DNA from: JACVRM01 sp046262315
GTDB taxonomy: Bacteria > Actinomycetota > Thermoleophilia > Gaiellales > Gaiellaceae
Direction of reading: 5' to 3'
NCBI GenBank assembly: GCA_046262315.1
Contig: JBHEMZ010000053.1
Span: 1 to 52,192 of the forward strand
DNA length: 52,192 bases
Shown here in pieces: positions 9,978 to 17,291 of this stretch; positions within the stretch are counted from its first letter, which is position 1; the number at the start of each line of letters is the position of its first letter. The notes under the pieces are model-generated. The model had not been told where the DNA came from, made no database searches, and saw only the letters and a program-made list of their open reading frames with translations. The position numbers and the translations under genes are program-made.

Positions 9978-10496
9978 CTAGCGGGGCGCCCGCTTGCGGA
10001 TGGGCGGCTGCGGCGGGCGCCGGGTGCTGCCCTTCTCGTAGCGCTGGGCTTTGGCGCCGAACGCCCCTGGGAAGCGACAGAACCCTCTCGACTCGCCGCC
10101 GAACTGCCAGCGTCCGCCGATCGAGCGCGCGTACTCCGCGTAGAAGGAGTAGGTGCCCAGGCCGCCGGCCCAGAGGCTCGGGCCCTGCATCGTCATCGAG
10201 GGCACCATCGAGAACCAGTCGCTGGAGAACCACCGGTTAGTCTGGTGGTTGAAGATCCAGGTGCGATACCACGCTACGGGCGCCGCCTCGTAGGCGCCGT
10301 TGTACTGGGCGTAGAAGAACACGCCCTGGGACAGGCCGCCCTGGCCGTCGCAGCGGATGTCGAGTCCCATCAGCGAGTTGTCGCTGAACCGGACCATGGC
10401 CGAAGCGGATTGCGGCTGGGCCGCGAACGCGGCGGCCACCGCGACGGTGGTCGCGAAGACGAGCACCGTTTTACGAAGCAGTGAAGTTGCAAGCAT
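9978..10496 (-). CDS. Secreted protein of unknown function with SARP-like operator
   Basis: 172 residues with a Sec signal peptide (about 1-33, cleavage likely after SASA). The mature part is rich in aromatics (WYRTWIF, NRWFSSDWF, YSFYAEYAR), has two cysteines (RCDGQ and GFCRF) and a basic, proline-containing tail. No catalytic motif is recognised; it looks like a small extracellular beta protein. ATG 10496 is preceded by GAAAGG. The upstream region carries 11-base-spaced TTGAGCG repeats matching those of two secreted-protein genes at 36 and 37.6 kb, which suggests joint control by a BTAD regulator. Confidence 0.8.
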   Translation of the reverse strand: MLATSLLRKTVLVFATTVAVAAAFAAQPQSASAMVRFSDNSLMGLDIRCDGQGGLSQGVFFYAQYNGAYEAAPVAWYRTWIFNHQTNRWFSSDWFSMVPSMTMQGPSLWAGGLGTYSFYAEYARSIGGRWQFGGESRGFCRFPGAFGAKAQRYEKGSTRRPPQPPIRKRAPR

Positions 10497-10554
10497 GGAA
10501 TGCCTTTCGTCGGGCCGCTCGGGCGAGCGGCTGAGCCAATGGTCGGCTGCGCCG

Positions 10555-10581
10555 CTCTGAAGCCGCTCAAGGCCCGCTCAA
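10555..10581 (-). promoter_or_regulatory. SARP-type direct-repeat operator (copy 1)
   Basis: On the minus strand, TTGAGCG at 10581 and 10570 and a weaker CAGAGCG at 10559 start exactly 11 bases apart. Eight bases after the last heptamer is GACCAT, a -10-like GANNNT. The same layout occurs at 35962 and 37566. The match to Streptomyces SARP operators is by geometry. Confidence 0.6.
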
Positions 10582-10761
10582 GCTCTTGCTTGGACGAGGG
10601 CTGACCCGTCGGGTTACGCCCCGATTTGCCCGGTCGGTGGCGACGGGACAGTCCTGCTGCGGGACTGAATCCCGCGGGACAGTCCCTGCACCATCATCGG
10701 CGGAGTCGGGCTTGCCCCGCCGCAGCCACCACGCGCGAAGTCGCGTCTGACTTCGCTCCAC
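10582..10761. other. Intergenic stretch with inverted and dispersed repeats
   Basis: Part of a 313-base gap between the secreted-protein gene and the acyl-CoA dehydrogenase gene. It holds two GGGACAGTCC copies near 10653 and 10676 flanking a GCGGGA/TCCCGC hairpin. A 40-base segment at 10707-10746 recurs inverted at 14347-14387. No coding frame with support was seen. Confidence 0.6.
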
Positions 10762-10809
10762 CCGCCGCAAGTCGTCATGGCGCGCGTCAGCGCGCCGGAC
10801 TTGCGGCGG
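10762..10809 (-). repeat. Palindromic intergenic element, copy 1 (inverted orientation)
   Basis: Perfect 12-base arms CCGCCGCAAGTC and GACTTGCGGCGG around a 24-base loop. The loop holds GTCATGG, the reverse of the CATGAC in the other two copies. It directly abuts the stop codon of the acyl-CoA dehydrogenase gene, so it could act as its 3' end. Confidence 0.8.
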
Positions 10810-11943
10810 CTAAAGCCCGAGATGCCGGGCGATGACCATGCGCTGCACCTCGTTCGTCCCCTCGCCGATCTCCAGGATCTTCTGATCGCGGTAGAGACGC
10901 GCGATCGCGGACTCCTCCATGAAGCCGTAGCCGCCGTGGATCTGCAGGGCCGCGTTCGCAGCCCGATGTGAGAGCTCGCCCGTGTAGAGCTTCGCCATCG
11001 CCGCTTCAAGCGCGAAGGGGCGGCCCTGATCCTTGAGCCACGCCGCCTTGTAGACCAGCGCCCGGCCGGCCTCGATCTCCGTGGCCATGTCGGCGAGATG
11101 GAACTGCACGGCCTGGAACTTCGCGATCGGCTTGCCGAACTGCTCGCGTTCCTTTGCGTAGCGGTACGCGAGGTCATAGGCGCCCTGCGCGAGCCCGACG
11201 CCCATCGCCGCGACCGAGATGCGCCCACCGTCGAGGATCTCCAGGAACTGCTTGAAGCCTTCGCCGCGCGGGCCGAGCAGGTTTCCCTCGGGCACCGCGC
11301 AATCCTTGAACGACAGCTCGCGCGTGTCGGAGGCGCGCCAGCCGAGCTTGCGCATCTGCGGCGAGATCTCGTAGCCGGGCGTGCCGTTCGCGACGATCAG
11401 GTTCGAGATCTCGCCGTCGCCTGTCAGGGCGGTGATCGTCACGCACGCAGAGATATCCGTGCCGGCGTTCGTGATGAAGATCTTCGAGCCGTTGACGACC
11501 CACTGACGGTCGCGCAGCTCGGCACGTGTCCGGGTCGCCCCGGCATCGGAGCCTGCTCCCGGCTCGGTCAGCCCGAAGGCGGCCAGCTTCTCGCCCGAGG
11601 CGAGCTGCGGGAGCCACTCGCGCTTCTGCTCCTCCGAGCCGTAGTAGTAGATCGGCAGGGTGCCGAGCGAGTGGTGCGCCGCCACGGTGATCGCAACCGA
11701 CGAGTCGATCCGCGTCAGCTCCTCGACGGAGAGCGCGTAGGAAACCGTGTCCGTACCGCCGCCGCCGTACTCCTCCGGGATGGTCATGCCCATCAGTCCC
11801 AGCTCCGCGAGCTCGGAGACGAGCTCATAGGGGAAGCGATGCTCGCGGTCGAGCTCCTCGGCGACAGGCGCGACGCGCTGCTCGGCGAACTCGCGCACGG
11901 TCGAGCGGAGTAGCTCGTGCTCGGGCGTCAGGTCGAGATTCAT
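10810..11943 (-). CDS. Acyl-CoA dehydrogenase
   Basis: 377 residues, standard family length. It has the FAD-binding TEPGAGSDAG segment and the C-terminal IGEGTNEVQR motif carrying the catalytic glutamate of short/medium/branched-chain enzymes. The helix position used by isovaleryl-CoA dehydrogenase instead is glycine (LDGGRIS), which argues against a classical isovaleryl enzyme. It oxidises an acyl-CoA to the enoyl-CoA and passes electrons to ETF. Two carboxylase genes and a crotonase lie within 10 kb, suggesting branched-chain or fatty acid catabolism. A 25-base perfect palindrome adjoins the start codon and may be an operator. A repeat element abuts the stop. Confidence 0.93.
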   Translation of the reverse strand: MNLDLTPEHELLRSTVREFAEQRVAPVAEELDREHRFPYELVSELAELGLMGMTIPEEYGGGGTDTVSYALSVEELTRIDSSVAITVAAHHSLGTLPIYYYGSEEQKREWLPQLASGEKLAAFGLTEPGAGSDAGATRTRAELRDRQWVVNGSKIFITNAGTDISACVTITALTGDGEISNLIVANGTPGYEISPQMRKLGWRASDTRELSFKDCAVPEGNLLGPRGEGFKQFLEILDGGRISVAAMGVGLAQGAYDLAYRYAKEREQFGKPIAKFQAVQFHLADMATEIEAGRALVYKAAWLKDQGRPFALEAAMAKLYTGELSHRAANAALQIHGGYGFMEESAIARLYRDQKILEIGEGTNEVQRMVIARHLGL

Positions 11944-11944
11944 G

Positions 11945-11969
11945 GCCGTTCCGTCTGTGACGGAACGGC
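11945..11969 (-). promoter_or_regulatory. Perfect palindrome at the acyl-CoA dehydrogenase start
   Basis: Arms GCCGTTCCGTC and GACGGAACGGC (11 bases each) with a 3-base centre end one base before the ATG. The size and symmetry fit a dimeric repressor operator (TetR or FadR-like), though a transcript hairpin blocking initiation is equally possible. No such regulator gene is in the window. Confidence 0.55.
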
Positions 11970-11995
11970 TAACTGGAGGGCGCTTGGGGGCGGGG

Positions 11996-13537
11996 TCAAC
12001 CGCTCTCGCTCTCCGTCACCGAGACAAAGGGCTCGGCGTGCGCGTCTCCAGCTAGCCCAGAACCGCGCGAAGCAAGGTTCTGGGCAAGTTCCACGATGAG
12101 CCTGACTCCATATCCCGTGCCGCCGCGCTGCCAGAGGTAGTCCGTGCGCGGCCAGGTGAAGAAACCCGTGCCCGCCATGTCCACGTGGGCCCATGGCCCG
12201 TCGCCGGCGAACTCGCGCAGGAACTCGGCCGCGTACGCGGGCGACGCCTGGCCGCGCACGCTCGAGTTCTTCAGGTCGGCGAAGTCCGAATCCACATAGC
12301 GCCGGTAGCGGGGATGGAGCGGCCATGGCCACGCGTGGTCGCCCGAGGCCTCTCCGGCCGCGACGACCTCGTCTCGCCAGCCTTCGGGCGTGCCGAACAC
12401 GCCGGCATAGAGGTCGCCCATTGCCTTCTCCATGATCCCCGTCAGGGTTGCGAAGTCGACGAGGTGGGTCGCGCCTTCGCGCCGCGCGTACCAGAGCGCG
12501 TCGGCGAGGATGAGGCGGCCCTCGGCGTCCGTGTTGACGATCTCGATCGTCTTGCCGTTAGCGGCGCGCAGGATGTCGCCGGGGCGGAACGAGCCGCCGC
12601 CGACCATGTTCTCGGTGGCAGCCACCACGCCGATCGCGCGCACAGGTAGGCCCAGCTCGGCGATCGCCGCCAGGCCGGTGATCACCGATCCGCCCCCCGC
12701 CATGTCGCCCTTCATGTCCTCCATGTAGAGCGCCTTCTTGATTGAGATGCCGCCGGCGTCGAACGTGACCGCCTTGCCCACGAGGCCGAGCACGGTGTCC
12801 TCGGCAGAGCCCGGGGAGTCGTAGCGGAGAACGATCAGGCGGGCGGGATTGTGGCTGCCTGCCGCCACGCCGGCGAAGGCGCCCATGCCCAGCTCCTCGA
12901 TCTCGTCGGGGCCCAGCACGGTCGCTTCGAGGTGGTCGAGCCCCGCGGCAAACTCCACGGCGCGGTCGGCAAGCGCCGCCGGAGTGAGCTCGTTGGCAGG
13001 CGCGTTGGCAAGGTCGCGGGCGCGGTTCGCCCAGTCCGCGACGACCGCTGCGCGCCGTGCCGTCTCCTGCACCTCATCCGTGGCGTCGTCCGTGAGCAGG
13101 ACGAGCGTGTCGGGAGCACGGCGCCGCTCGCCCGTCTTCCTGATCCCGGGGTCGTAGGAGCCCAGCACGACGCCTTCCACCACCGCACGGGCCTGCTCGG
13201 GCAGTCCGATCGGCAGGTCGGGATCGAGCGCCCACGCGAGCGTGCCGCCCACTCGGTCGAGCGACTTGGCGGCCGCGGCGGCCGCCGTCCGCAGGTGGTC
13301 CGGATCGTCGGCGCGGCCCACGCCGGCCGCGACTACGCGTCGTGCCCCAACCTCACCGTCGCCGTGCAGAACGACGATCTCGCCCGGCTCGCCGCGCAGC
13401 TCCCCCTCGGTGAAGAGAACCGCAATGCGCCCGTCCAGCCGCGCCGCGCTACCCGACGCTCCGTCCGCAGTGGCCGGGAGGGCCAGCGTGCCGCCCGAGA
13501 GCGACTCGACGCGACGGGGTGCCACCTCGACTCGCAC
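11996..13537 (-). CDS. Leucyl aminopeptidase (M17 family)
   Basis: 513 residues from GTG 13537. The C-terminal catalytic domain has VGKAVTFDAGG (metal-ligand Lys about 255 and Asp about 260), MEDMKGDMAGG, and the family signature NTDAEGRL at 335-342 with metal ligands and the catalytic arginine. It is a cytoplasmic hexameric two-metal exopeptidase releasing N-terminal residues. The frame stays open upstream to 13666, but that would overlap the divergent small gene at 13620. A TAGCAT box sits 8 bases before the GTG, supporting a leaderless start. It lies upstream of and in the same direction as the acyl-CoA dehydrogenase. Confidence 0.93.
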   Translation of the reverse strand: MRVEVAPRRVESLSGGTLALPATADGASGSAARLDGRIAVLFTEGELRGEPGEIVVLHGDGEVGARRVVAAGVGRADDPDHLRTAAAAAAKSLDRVGGTLAWALDPDLPIGLPEQARAVVEGVVLGSYDPGIRKTGERRRAPDTLVLLTDDATDEVQETARRAAVVADWANRARDLANAPANELTPAALADRAVEFAAGLDHLEATVLGPDEIEELGMGAFAGVAAGSHNPARLIVLRYDSPGSAEDTVLGLVGKAVTFDAGGISIKKALYMEDMKGDMAGGGSVITGLAAIAELGLPVRAIGVVAATENMVGGGSFRPGDILRAANGKTIEIVNTDAEGRLILADALWYARREGATHLVDFATLTGIMEKAMGDLYAGVFGTPEGWRDEVVAAGEASGDHAWPWPLHPRYRRYVDSDFADLKNSSVRGQASPAYAAEFLREFAGDGPWAHVDMAGTGFFTWPRTDYLWQRGGTGYGVRLIVELAQNLASRGSGLAGDAHAEPFVSVTESESG

Positions 13538-13545
13538 GGAGGGCG

Positions 13546-13551
13546 ATGCTA
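13546..13551 (-). promoter_or_regulatory. Leaderless -10 box for aminopeptidase gene
   Basis: TAGCAT on the minus strand, 8 bases before GTG 13537. It decides the start choice for the aminopeptidase. Confidence 0.5.
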
Positions 13552-13619
13552 GCCGACGCCGAAAGAATCCCCCGTGCGGGGGTAGGCGCGCTCCCCATTT
13601 GTCACCGACAATTACCTCA

Positions 13620-13832
13620 ATGCCCATCGTCGAGTCCCACGCCGCGCAGGAGGATCGCTCGCCCACAGTTGAGGTGCTGTTCGAGCGCGTGTCGCGCCTC
13701 GTGGGGCAGCGTCAGGCTCTGCGCTCGGGGGGCGCCGGCCGCTCCGCTCTCGAACAAAATCGTGCCGAGATCACGCGCGCGCAGTGGCAGCTCTCGCACG
13801 CGCTGATCGCCCGGTACTCGCCGGCCTGCTGA
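13620..13832 (+). CDS. Small conserved-looking helical protein
   Basis: 70 residues from ATG 13620 to TGA 13832, charged and predicted helical (VLFERVSRLVGQRQAL, then SALEQNRAEITRAQWQL). No membrane segment, cysteine motif or known domain. No clear ribosome site. The amphipathic heptad-like pattern suggests a helical hairpin. It lies head-to-head with the aminopeptidase gene and 50 bases before the SCP2 gene, separated by a TAGGGT promoter-like box at 13847. Function unknown; it is real mainly on composition and amino-acid pattern. Confidence 0.55.
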   Translation: MPIVESHAAQEDRSPTVEVLFERVSRLVGQRQALRSGGAGRSALEQNRAEITRAQWQLSHALIARYSPAC

Positions 13833-13882
13833 CGGCCGCCTTCCGCTAGGGTCGTCCGCCACCGGCGACGACAGGAGGCACC

Positions 13883-14191
13883 GTGGCGCAGAGCGCGAGA
13901 GAGTTCTTCGAGACGCTTGAGTCGAGGGTGGACGCCGAGAAGGCGGCCGGCATCAACTCGAGCTACCTGTTCGACGTGGACGGCGCCGGCATGTGGAAGG
14001 TCGAGGTCACGGACGTGGGCGTGAACGTGACGGAGGGCGGGACAGATGCCGACTGCATGATCGCCATCTCCGACGACAACTTCGAGCGCCTCGTGGCCGG
14101 CGAGCTGAACCCGACGACCGCGTACATGACGGGCAAGCTGAAAGTGAAGGGCGACATGGGTGCCGCCATGAAGCTGCAGAAGCTCTTTTAA
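13883..14191 (+). CDS. SCP2 sterol-binding domain protein
   Basis: 102 residues from GTG 13883, with an AGGAGG ribosome site at 13873-13878. The whole protein is one SCP-2 fold: SYLFDVDG near the start, DADCMIAISDDNF in the middle, and a C-terminal YMTGKLKVKGDMGAAMKL signature. Such proteins bind fatty acyl or other hydrophobic ligands. Nearby acyl-CoA genes fit a lipid-handling role. A TAGGGT box about 30 bases upstream is a likely -10. A palindromic element begins at the base after the stop codon. Confidence 0.88.
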   Translation: MAQSAREFFETLESRVDAEKAAGINSSYLFDVDGAGMWKVEVTDVGVNVTEGGTDADCMIAISDDNFERLVAGELNPTTAYMTGKLKVKGDMGAAMKLQKLF

Positions 14192-14238
14192 CCGCCGGAA
14201 GTCCGCCCTCCTGCATTGGGCATGACGACTTCCGGCGG
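14192..14238 (+). repeat. Palindromic intergenic element, copy 2
   Basis: Perfect 12-base arms CCGCCGGAAGTC and GACTTCCGGCGG around a 23-base loop with CATGAC next to the right arm. It starts directly after the SCP2 stop codon. It is followed at 14253-14279 by an ACGCGACTTCGCG...GTGGCT segment that also follows copies 1 and 3. Confidence 0.8.
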
Positions 14239-14281
14239 GGCTTGGTAGTGGGACGCGACTTCGCGTGTGGCTCCCGGCGTT

Positions 14282-14331
14282 GCCGCCGGCAGTCCGGCTC
14301 GCTTCGCTTCGCCATGACGACTGCCGGCGGC
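14282..14331 (+). repeat. Palindromic intergenic element, copy 3
   Basis: Perfect 13-base arms GCCGCCGGCAGTC and GACTGCCGGCGGC around a 24-base loop with CATGAC next to the right arm. Its flank at 14347-14387 repeats the segment at 10707-10746 in the opposite orientation. Compared with copies 1 and 2 the variable arm positions differ on both sides and keep pairing. Confidence 0.8.
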
Positions 14332-14470
14332 GAGGAACCCGGTCACACGCGACTTCGCACGGTGTGGCTCCCGGCGGGGCAAGCCCGCCCTTCGCCGAGG
14401 AGAAGCCACGCACGCATCAGGCTCGCCAACCGTGTCGCCGTGAGGCTGATGCGAGGGGGACGAGATCTGT

Positions 14471-16078
14471 CTACTCCTCCAGCTCCACGAGCAGCTGGCC
14501 GCCGCTGACCAGATCGCCTTCCATCACATGGACGGCCTGCACCACAGCTGCGTACGGCGAGACCACCGGCGTCTCCATCTTCATCGCCTCCAGCACGAGT
14601 AGGGTCTCACGGGGCTCCACGCGGGCGCCCGGTTCGGTCAGAACCTTGATCACCTTGCCGGGCATCGGTGCGGTCAGTGCGCTCTGCTCGCCGGCGGGGC
14701 CATGGTCGTGCACGGCCGCGTCCGCGTCGGGCGGAGAGTGGAGCTGCGGCGCGGGCAGGTTCAGGCGGAAGGCGCCGCGCCAGGGGCCGTTCGGCTCGCG
14801 CGGGTAGGTCGAAAGCGGCGGGTAATCGGATAGAAAGGCGGTCGTCGTGCGGCCGGCGCGCACCGCGGGGTGGGCGACGAGCCAGCGTAAAAAAGGCAGG
14901 TTCGTGGTGACGCCGCGCACTTCGGTCGCCGCGAGCGCGTCGCGAAGGAGGTCGAGCGCCTCGTCGCGCGTCGAGCCGTGGGCGATCAGCTTCGCGATCA
15001 TCGGGTCGTACGCGACGCCGACCTCGTCGCCCTCCTCGATCCCGGCGTCGACGCGGATCCCCTCCGGCAGCCGTAGCCGCTCGACGCGACCCGTCTGCGG
15101 CAGGAACGTGCGTGGATCCTCGGCGTAAAGGCGTACCTCGATCGCGTGCCCTTGTAACAGACTGTTACTTGCGGGGTCGAGCGGCGATCCGGTGGCGATC
15201 CGTAGCTGGTCAGCCACGAGGTCGCGCCCGGTGAGGAGCTCGGTCACCGGATGCTCGACCTGGATGCGGCCGTTCAGCTCGAGGAAATAGAAGTCGGTGC
15301 CGGCGAGCATGAACTCGGCCGTACCGAGACTGCGGTAGCCGATCGCCCGCGCGAACGCGATCGCCGCCTTGCTCATGCGTTCGCGCAGCTCCTCGTCGAG
15401 CACCGGCGACTCCTCCAGCACCTTTTGGTGGCGCCGCTGAATCGAGCAGTCGCGCTCCCCGAGGGCGACCACGCCGTCCGACCCGGCGACAAGCTGGATC
15501 TCCACATGGCGTGGCCGCTCGATGTAGCGCTCGCAGAAGACGCGGTCGTCGCCGAACGCCGCGACGGCCTCCCGCCGCGCCGACTCGAGCGCGTCGTCGA
15601 GCGCATGCGGGTCGCGCACGACCCGCATGCCCCGGCCCCCACCGCCCGCCGTAGCCTTCACCACGAGCGGGAATCCGATCTCGCCCGGCTCGCCGGTCGG
15701 CACCACGGGAACGCCCGCCTCCTGCGCGATCCGCTTCGCCTCGAGCTTGTCGCCGCCGAGCCGCAGCGCCTCTGCGGTCGGGCCGACGAAGATGAGCTCT
15801 GCCGCCTGCACGGCCGCCGCGAAATCAGGGTTCTCCGCCAGGAACCCGTAGCCCGGGTGGATCGCGTCGGCTCCGGCCTGCTTCGCCGCGCGGATGTGCT
15901 CTTCGGGGTGCAGGTAGCTCGCGATCTCGGCCGTCTCGTCCGCAACCCGGGTGTGGAACGCCTCCCAGTCGTCTGGCGCCGCCACGGCAACGGTCGCGAT
16001 CCCGAGCTCACGGCACGTCCGGAAGATGCGGACGGCGATCTCGCCGCGGTTCGCTACGAGGAGCTTTCGGATTTCCAC
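14471..16078 (-). CDS. Biotin carboxylase/BCCP subunit of an acyl-CoA carboxylase (methylcrotonyl- or propionyl-CoA type)
   Basis: 535 residues from GTG 16078, overlapping the crotonase stop by 25 bases. The biotin carboxylase domain has LLVANRGEIAVR at the start, the ATP-grasp loop KATAGGGGRGM, GERDCSIQRRHQK and the catalytic NGRIQVEHPVTE. A C-terminal biotinyl domain has EAMKMET with the biotin-accepting lysine at residue 500. It carboxylates its own biotin with ATP and bicarbonate; the partner is probably the carboxyltransferase at 19842-21398. The linker between the domains is shorter than in most 3-methylcrotonyl-CoA carboxylase alpha chains. Co-transcription with a LiuC-like crotonase favours leucine catabolism. 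The frame extends upstream to 16303, but inside the crotonase gene. Confidence 0.92.
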   Translation of the reverse strand: MEIRKLLVANRGEIAVRIFRTCRELGIATVAVAAPDDWEAFHTRVADETAEIASYLHPEEHIRAAKQAGADAIHPGYGFLAENPDFAAAVQAAELIFVGPTAEALRLGGDKLEAKRIAQEAGVPVVPTGEPGEIGFPLVVKATAGGGGRGMRVVRDPHALDDALESARREAVAAFGDDRVFCERYIERPRHVEIQLVAGSDGVVALGERDCSIQRRHQKVLEESPVLDEELRERMSKAAIAFARAIGYRSLGTAEFMLAGTDFYFLELNGRIQVEHPVTELLTGRDLVADQLRIATGSPLDPASNSLLQGHAIEVRLYAEDPRTFLPQTGRVERLRLPEGIRVDAGIEEGDEVGVAYDPMIAKLIAHGSTRDEALDLLRDALAATEVRGVTTNLPFLRWLVAHPAVRAGRTTTAFLSDYPPLSTYPREPNGPWRGAFRLNLPAPQLHSPPDADAAVHDHGPAGEQSALTAPMPGKVIKVLTEPGARVEPRETLLVLEAMKMETPVVSPYAAVVQAVHVMEGDLVSGGQLLVELEE

Positions 16079-16809
16079 GCAGGCGGGCGTCTTTCGAGGA
16101 ACGCGCGCAGGCCCTCCTGGCCCTCCTCGCTCGTGCGCATTCGCGCGGTGAGGTCGGCCGTCGCCGCGCCCTTCGGCCCCTCGCGAACGAGACGCTTCGC
16201 GGCGCGCGCAGCCTCGGGGCCTGCCGTCATCAACTCGCCGATAACGCGCTCGACGGCGGCATCGAGATCGGAGGTGACCTCGTGGACGAGGCCAATCCGG
16301 CACGCGGTCTGGGCGTCGAACCGCTCCCCGGTGAGGAAGTAGCGCCGGGCCGCGTTGGGGCCAATTCGTGGCAGCACGAACGGCGAGATGACGGCCGGGA
16401 TGATGCCGAGCTTGACCTCGGAGAACCCGAACGTCGCATCAGCGGCGGCGATGGCGATATCCGTGCAGGCGACGAGCCCCGCGCCCCCGCCCAGCGCATG
16501 GCCCTGCACGCGAGCGACGACCGGTGCCGGGCAGGTCTCGGTCGCGTGCAGCATCCCGTACAGGTGCCGCGCGTCCTCGACGTTCTCGTCGTAGGTCAAC
16601 TCGATGGACCCGCGCTGCCACTCGATGTCGGCGCCGGCGCAGAAGCTCGGGCCCTCGCCTGCGAGCACTACAACCCGCGCGTCGCCCACGTCCGCGAACG
16701 CGTCGTGCAGCTCGCGGATCAGCTCCGCGTCGAAGGCATTGCGCCGGCCGGGCCGGGCCAACGTGATGCGTAGCAGCTCGCCGTCCCGTTCGACGCGCAG
16801 CGTTTCCAC
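16054..16809 (-). CDS. Enoyl-CoA hydratase, methylglutaconyl-CoA hydratase (LiuC)-like
   Basis: 251 residues from GTG 16809. Crotonase fold with oxyanion-hole segments SFCAGADIEW and GHALGGGAGL, and the catalytic-type glutamate in FSEVKLGI. The usual first catalytic Glu is replaced by Gly (GGGAGL). That replacement, together with the segment PAVISPFVLPRIG, resembles LiuC-type methylglutaconyl-CoA hydratases as I recall them. It overlaps the biotin carboxylase gene by 25 bases, so the two are likely one operon. TAAGCT lies 7 bases before the start and contains the stop codon of the upstream lipoprotein gene, implying an internal leaderless promoter. Confidence 0.85.
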   Translation of the reverse strand: METLRVERDGELLRITLARPGRRNAFDAELIRELHDAFADVGDARVVVLAGEGPSFCAGADIEWQRGSIELTYDENVEDARHLYGMLHATETCPAPVVARVQGHALGGGAGLVACTDIAIAAADATFGFSEVKLGIIPAVISPFVLPRIGPNAARRYFLTGERFDAQTACRIGLVHEVTSDLDAAVERVIGELMTAGPEAARAAKRLVREGPKGAATADLTARMRTSEEGQEGLRAFLERRPPAWKSESSS

Positions 16810-16816
16810 GGCGTGG

Positions 16817-16822
16817 AGCTTA
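16817..16822 (-). promoter_or_regulatory. Leaderless -10 box for crotonase gene, overlapping a stop codon
   Basis: TAAGCT on the minus strand, 7 bases before GTG 16809. Its TAA is the stop codon of the lipoprotein gene 16820-17239. Confidence 0.45.
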
Positions 16823-17239
16823 TGCGCAGCCGGGGGGCTCGTACGACGCTGGAGCGGGTCGAAACGTCGCGGACAGCTCTTCGGCTCGGAACTTCGCCCG
16901 GTCAGGAGCCACGAGCTCCATCGTGCCCGGCTGCGACGGGTTGCCCCAGCCGCGCGGCGGGTTGTGCGAGCCGTCGTCGAGCGGCGGGTCGGCCAACCAC
17001 CACCGACCGTCGAAGCGCGCGTACTCGATCCCACAGTGCGTGTAGAGCGTGAACTCGTACCGGGCTCCGGGCTCGACGCCGGGGCCGCAAGGCGGCCGCT
17101 CGGCCTGCGGGCCGCAGTACCCGCTCAGCACGTCGGTGACGGTCGGCGCAGGCTCCGTGCCGGGCACGGCTTCGTAGTCGGTGCCGCCGCAGCCCGCCGG
17201 CACCAGGGCCAGCGCCGCCACGATCAGCAGGCGCTTCAT
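16820..17239 (-). CDS. Small lipoprotein of unknown function
   Basis: 139 residues from ATG 17239, with GAGG four bases upstream. Signal peptide with lipobox VPAGC (Cys 17). The mature part has four further cysteines and a tryptophan-rich centre (CGIEYARFDGRWWLADPP, then RGWGNPSQPGTMEL). I do not recognise the fold; it looks like a small extracytoplasmic beta domain. It precedes the crotonase and carboxylase genes on the same strand but may be transcribed separately. It is divergent from the aldolase gene. Confidence 0.75.
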   Translation of the reverse strand: MKRLLIVAALALVPAGCGGTDYEAVPGTEPAPTVTDVLSGYCGPQAERPPCGPGVEPGARYEFTLYTHCGIEYARFDGRWWLADPPLDDGSHNPPRGWGNPSQPGTMELVAPDRAKFRAEELSATFRPAPASYEPPGCA

Positions 17240-17279
17240 GAGCCTCGTACGCCGCAGGTCGCTGTCGCGGTCACGCGCG

Positions 17280-17285
17280 TATGGT
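17280..17285 (+). promoter_or_regulatory. Leaderless -10 box for aldolase gene
   Basis: TATGGT, 6 bases before GTG 17292. It supports the internal start rather than the longer open frame. Confidence 0.5.
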
Positions 17286-17291
17286 GGCGAA

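Noticed and set aside
8446..10233. 595-codon minus-strand open frame
   Set aside because: Antisense shadow of the substrate-binding protein gene; Leu/Arg/Val-rich composition and no start signals or domains.
10810..11943. Isovaleryl-CoA dehydrogenase assignment
   Set aside because: The catalytic glutamate is in the C-terminal EGT motif; the isovaleryl-enzyme position is glycine.
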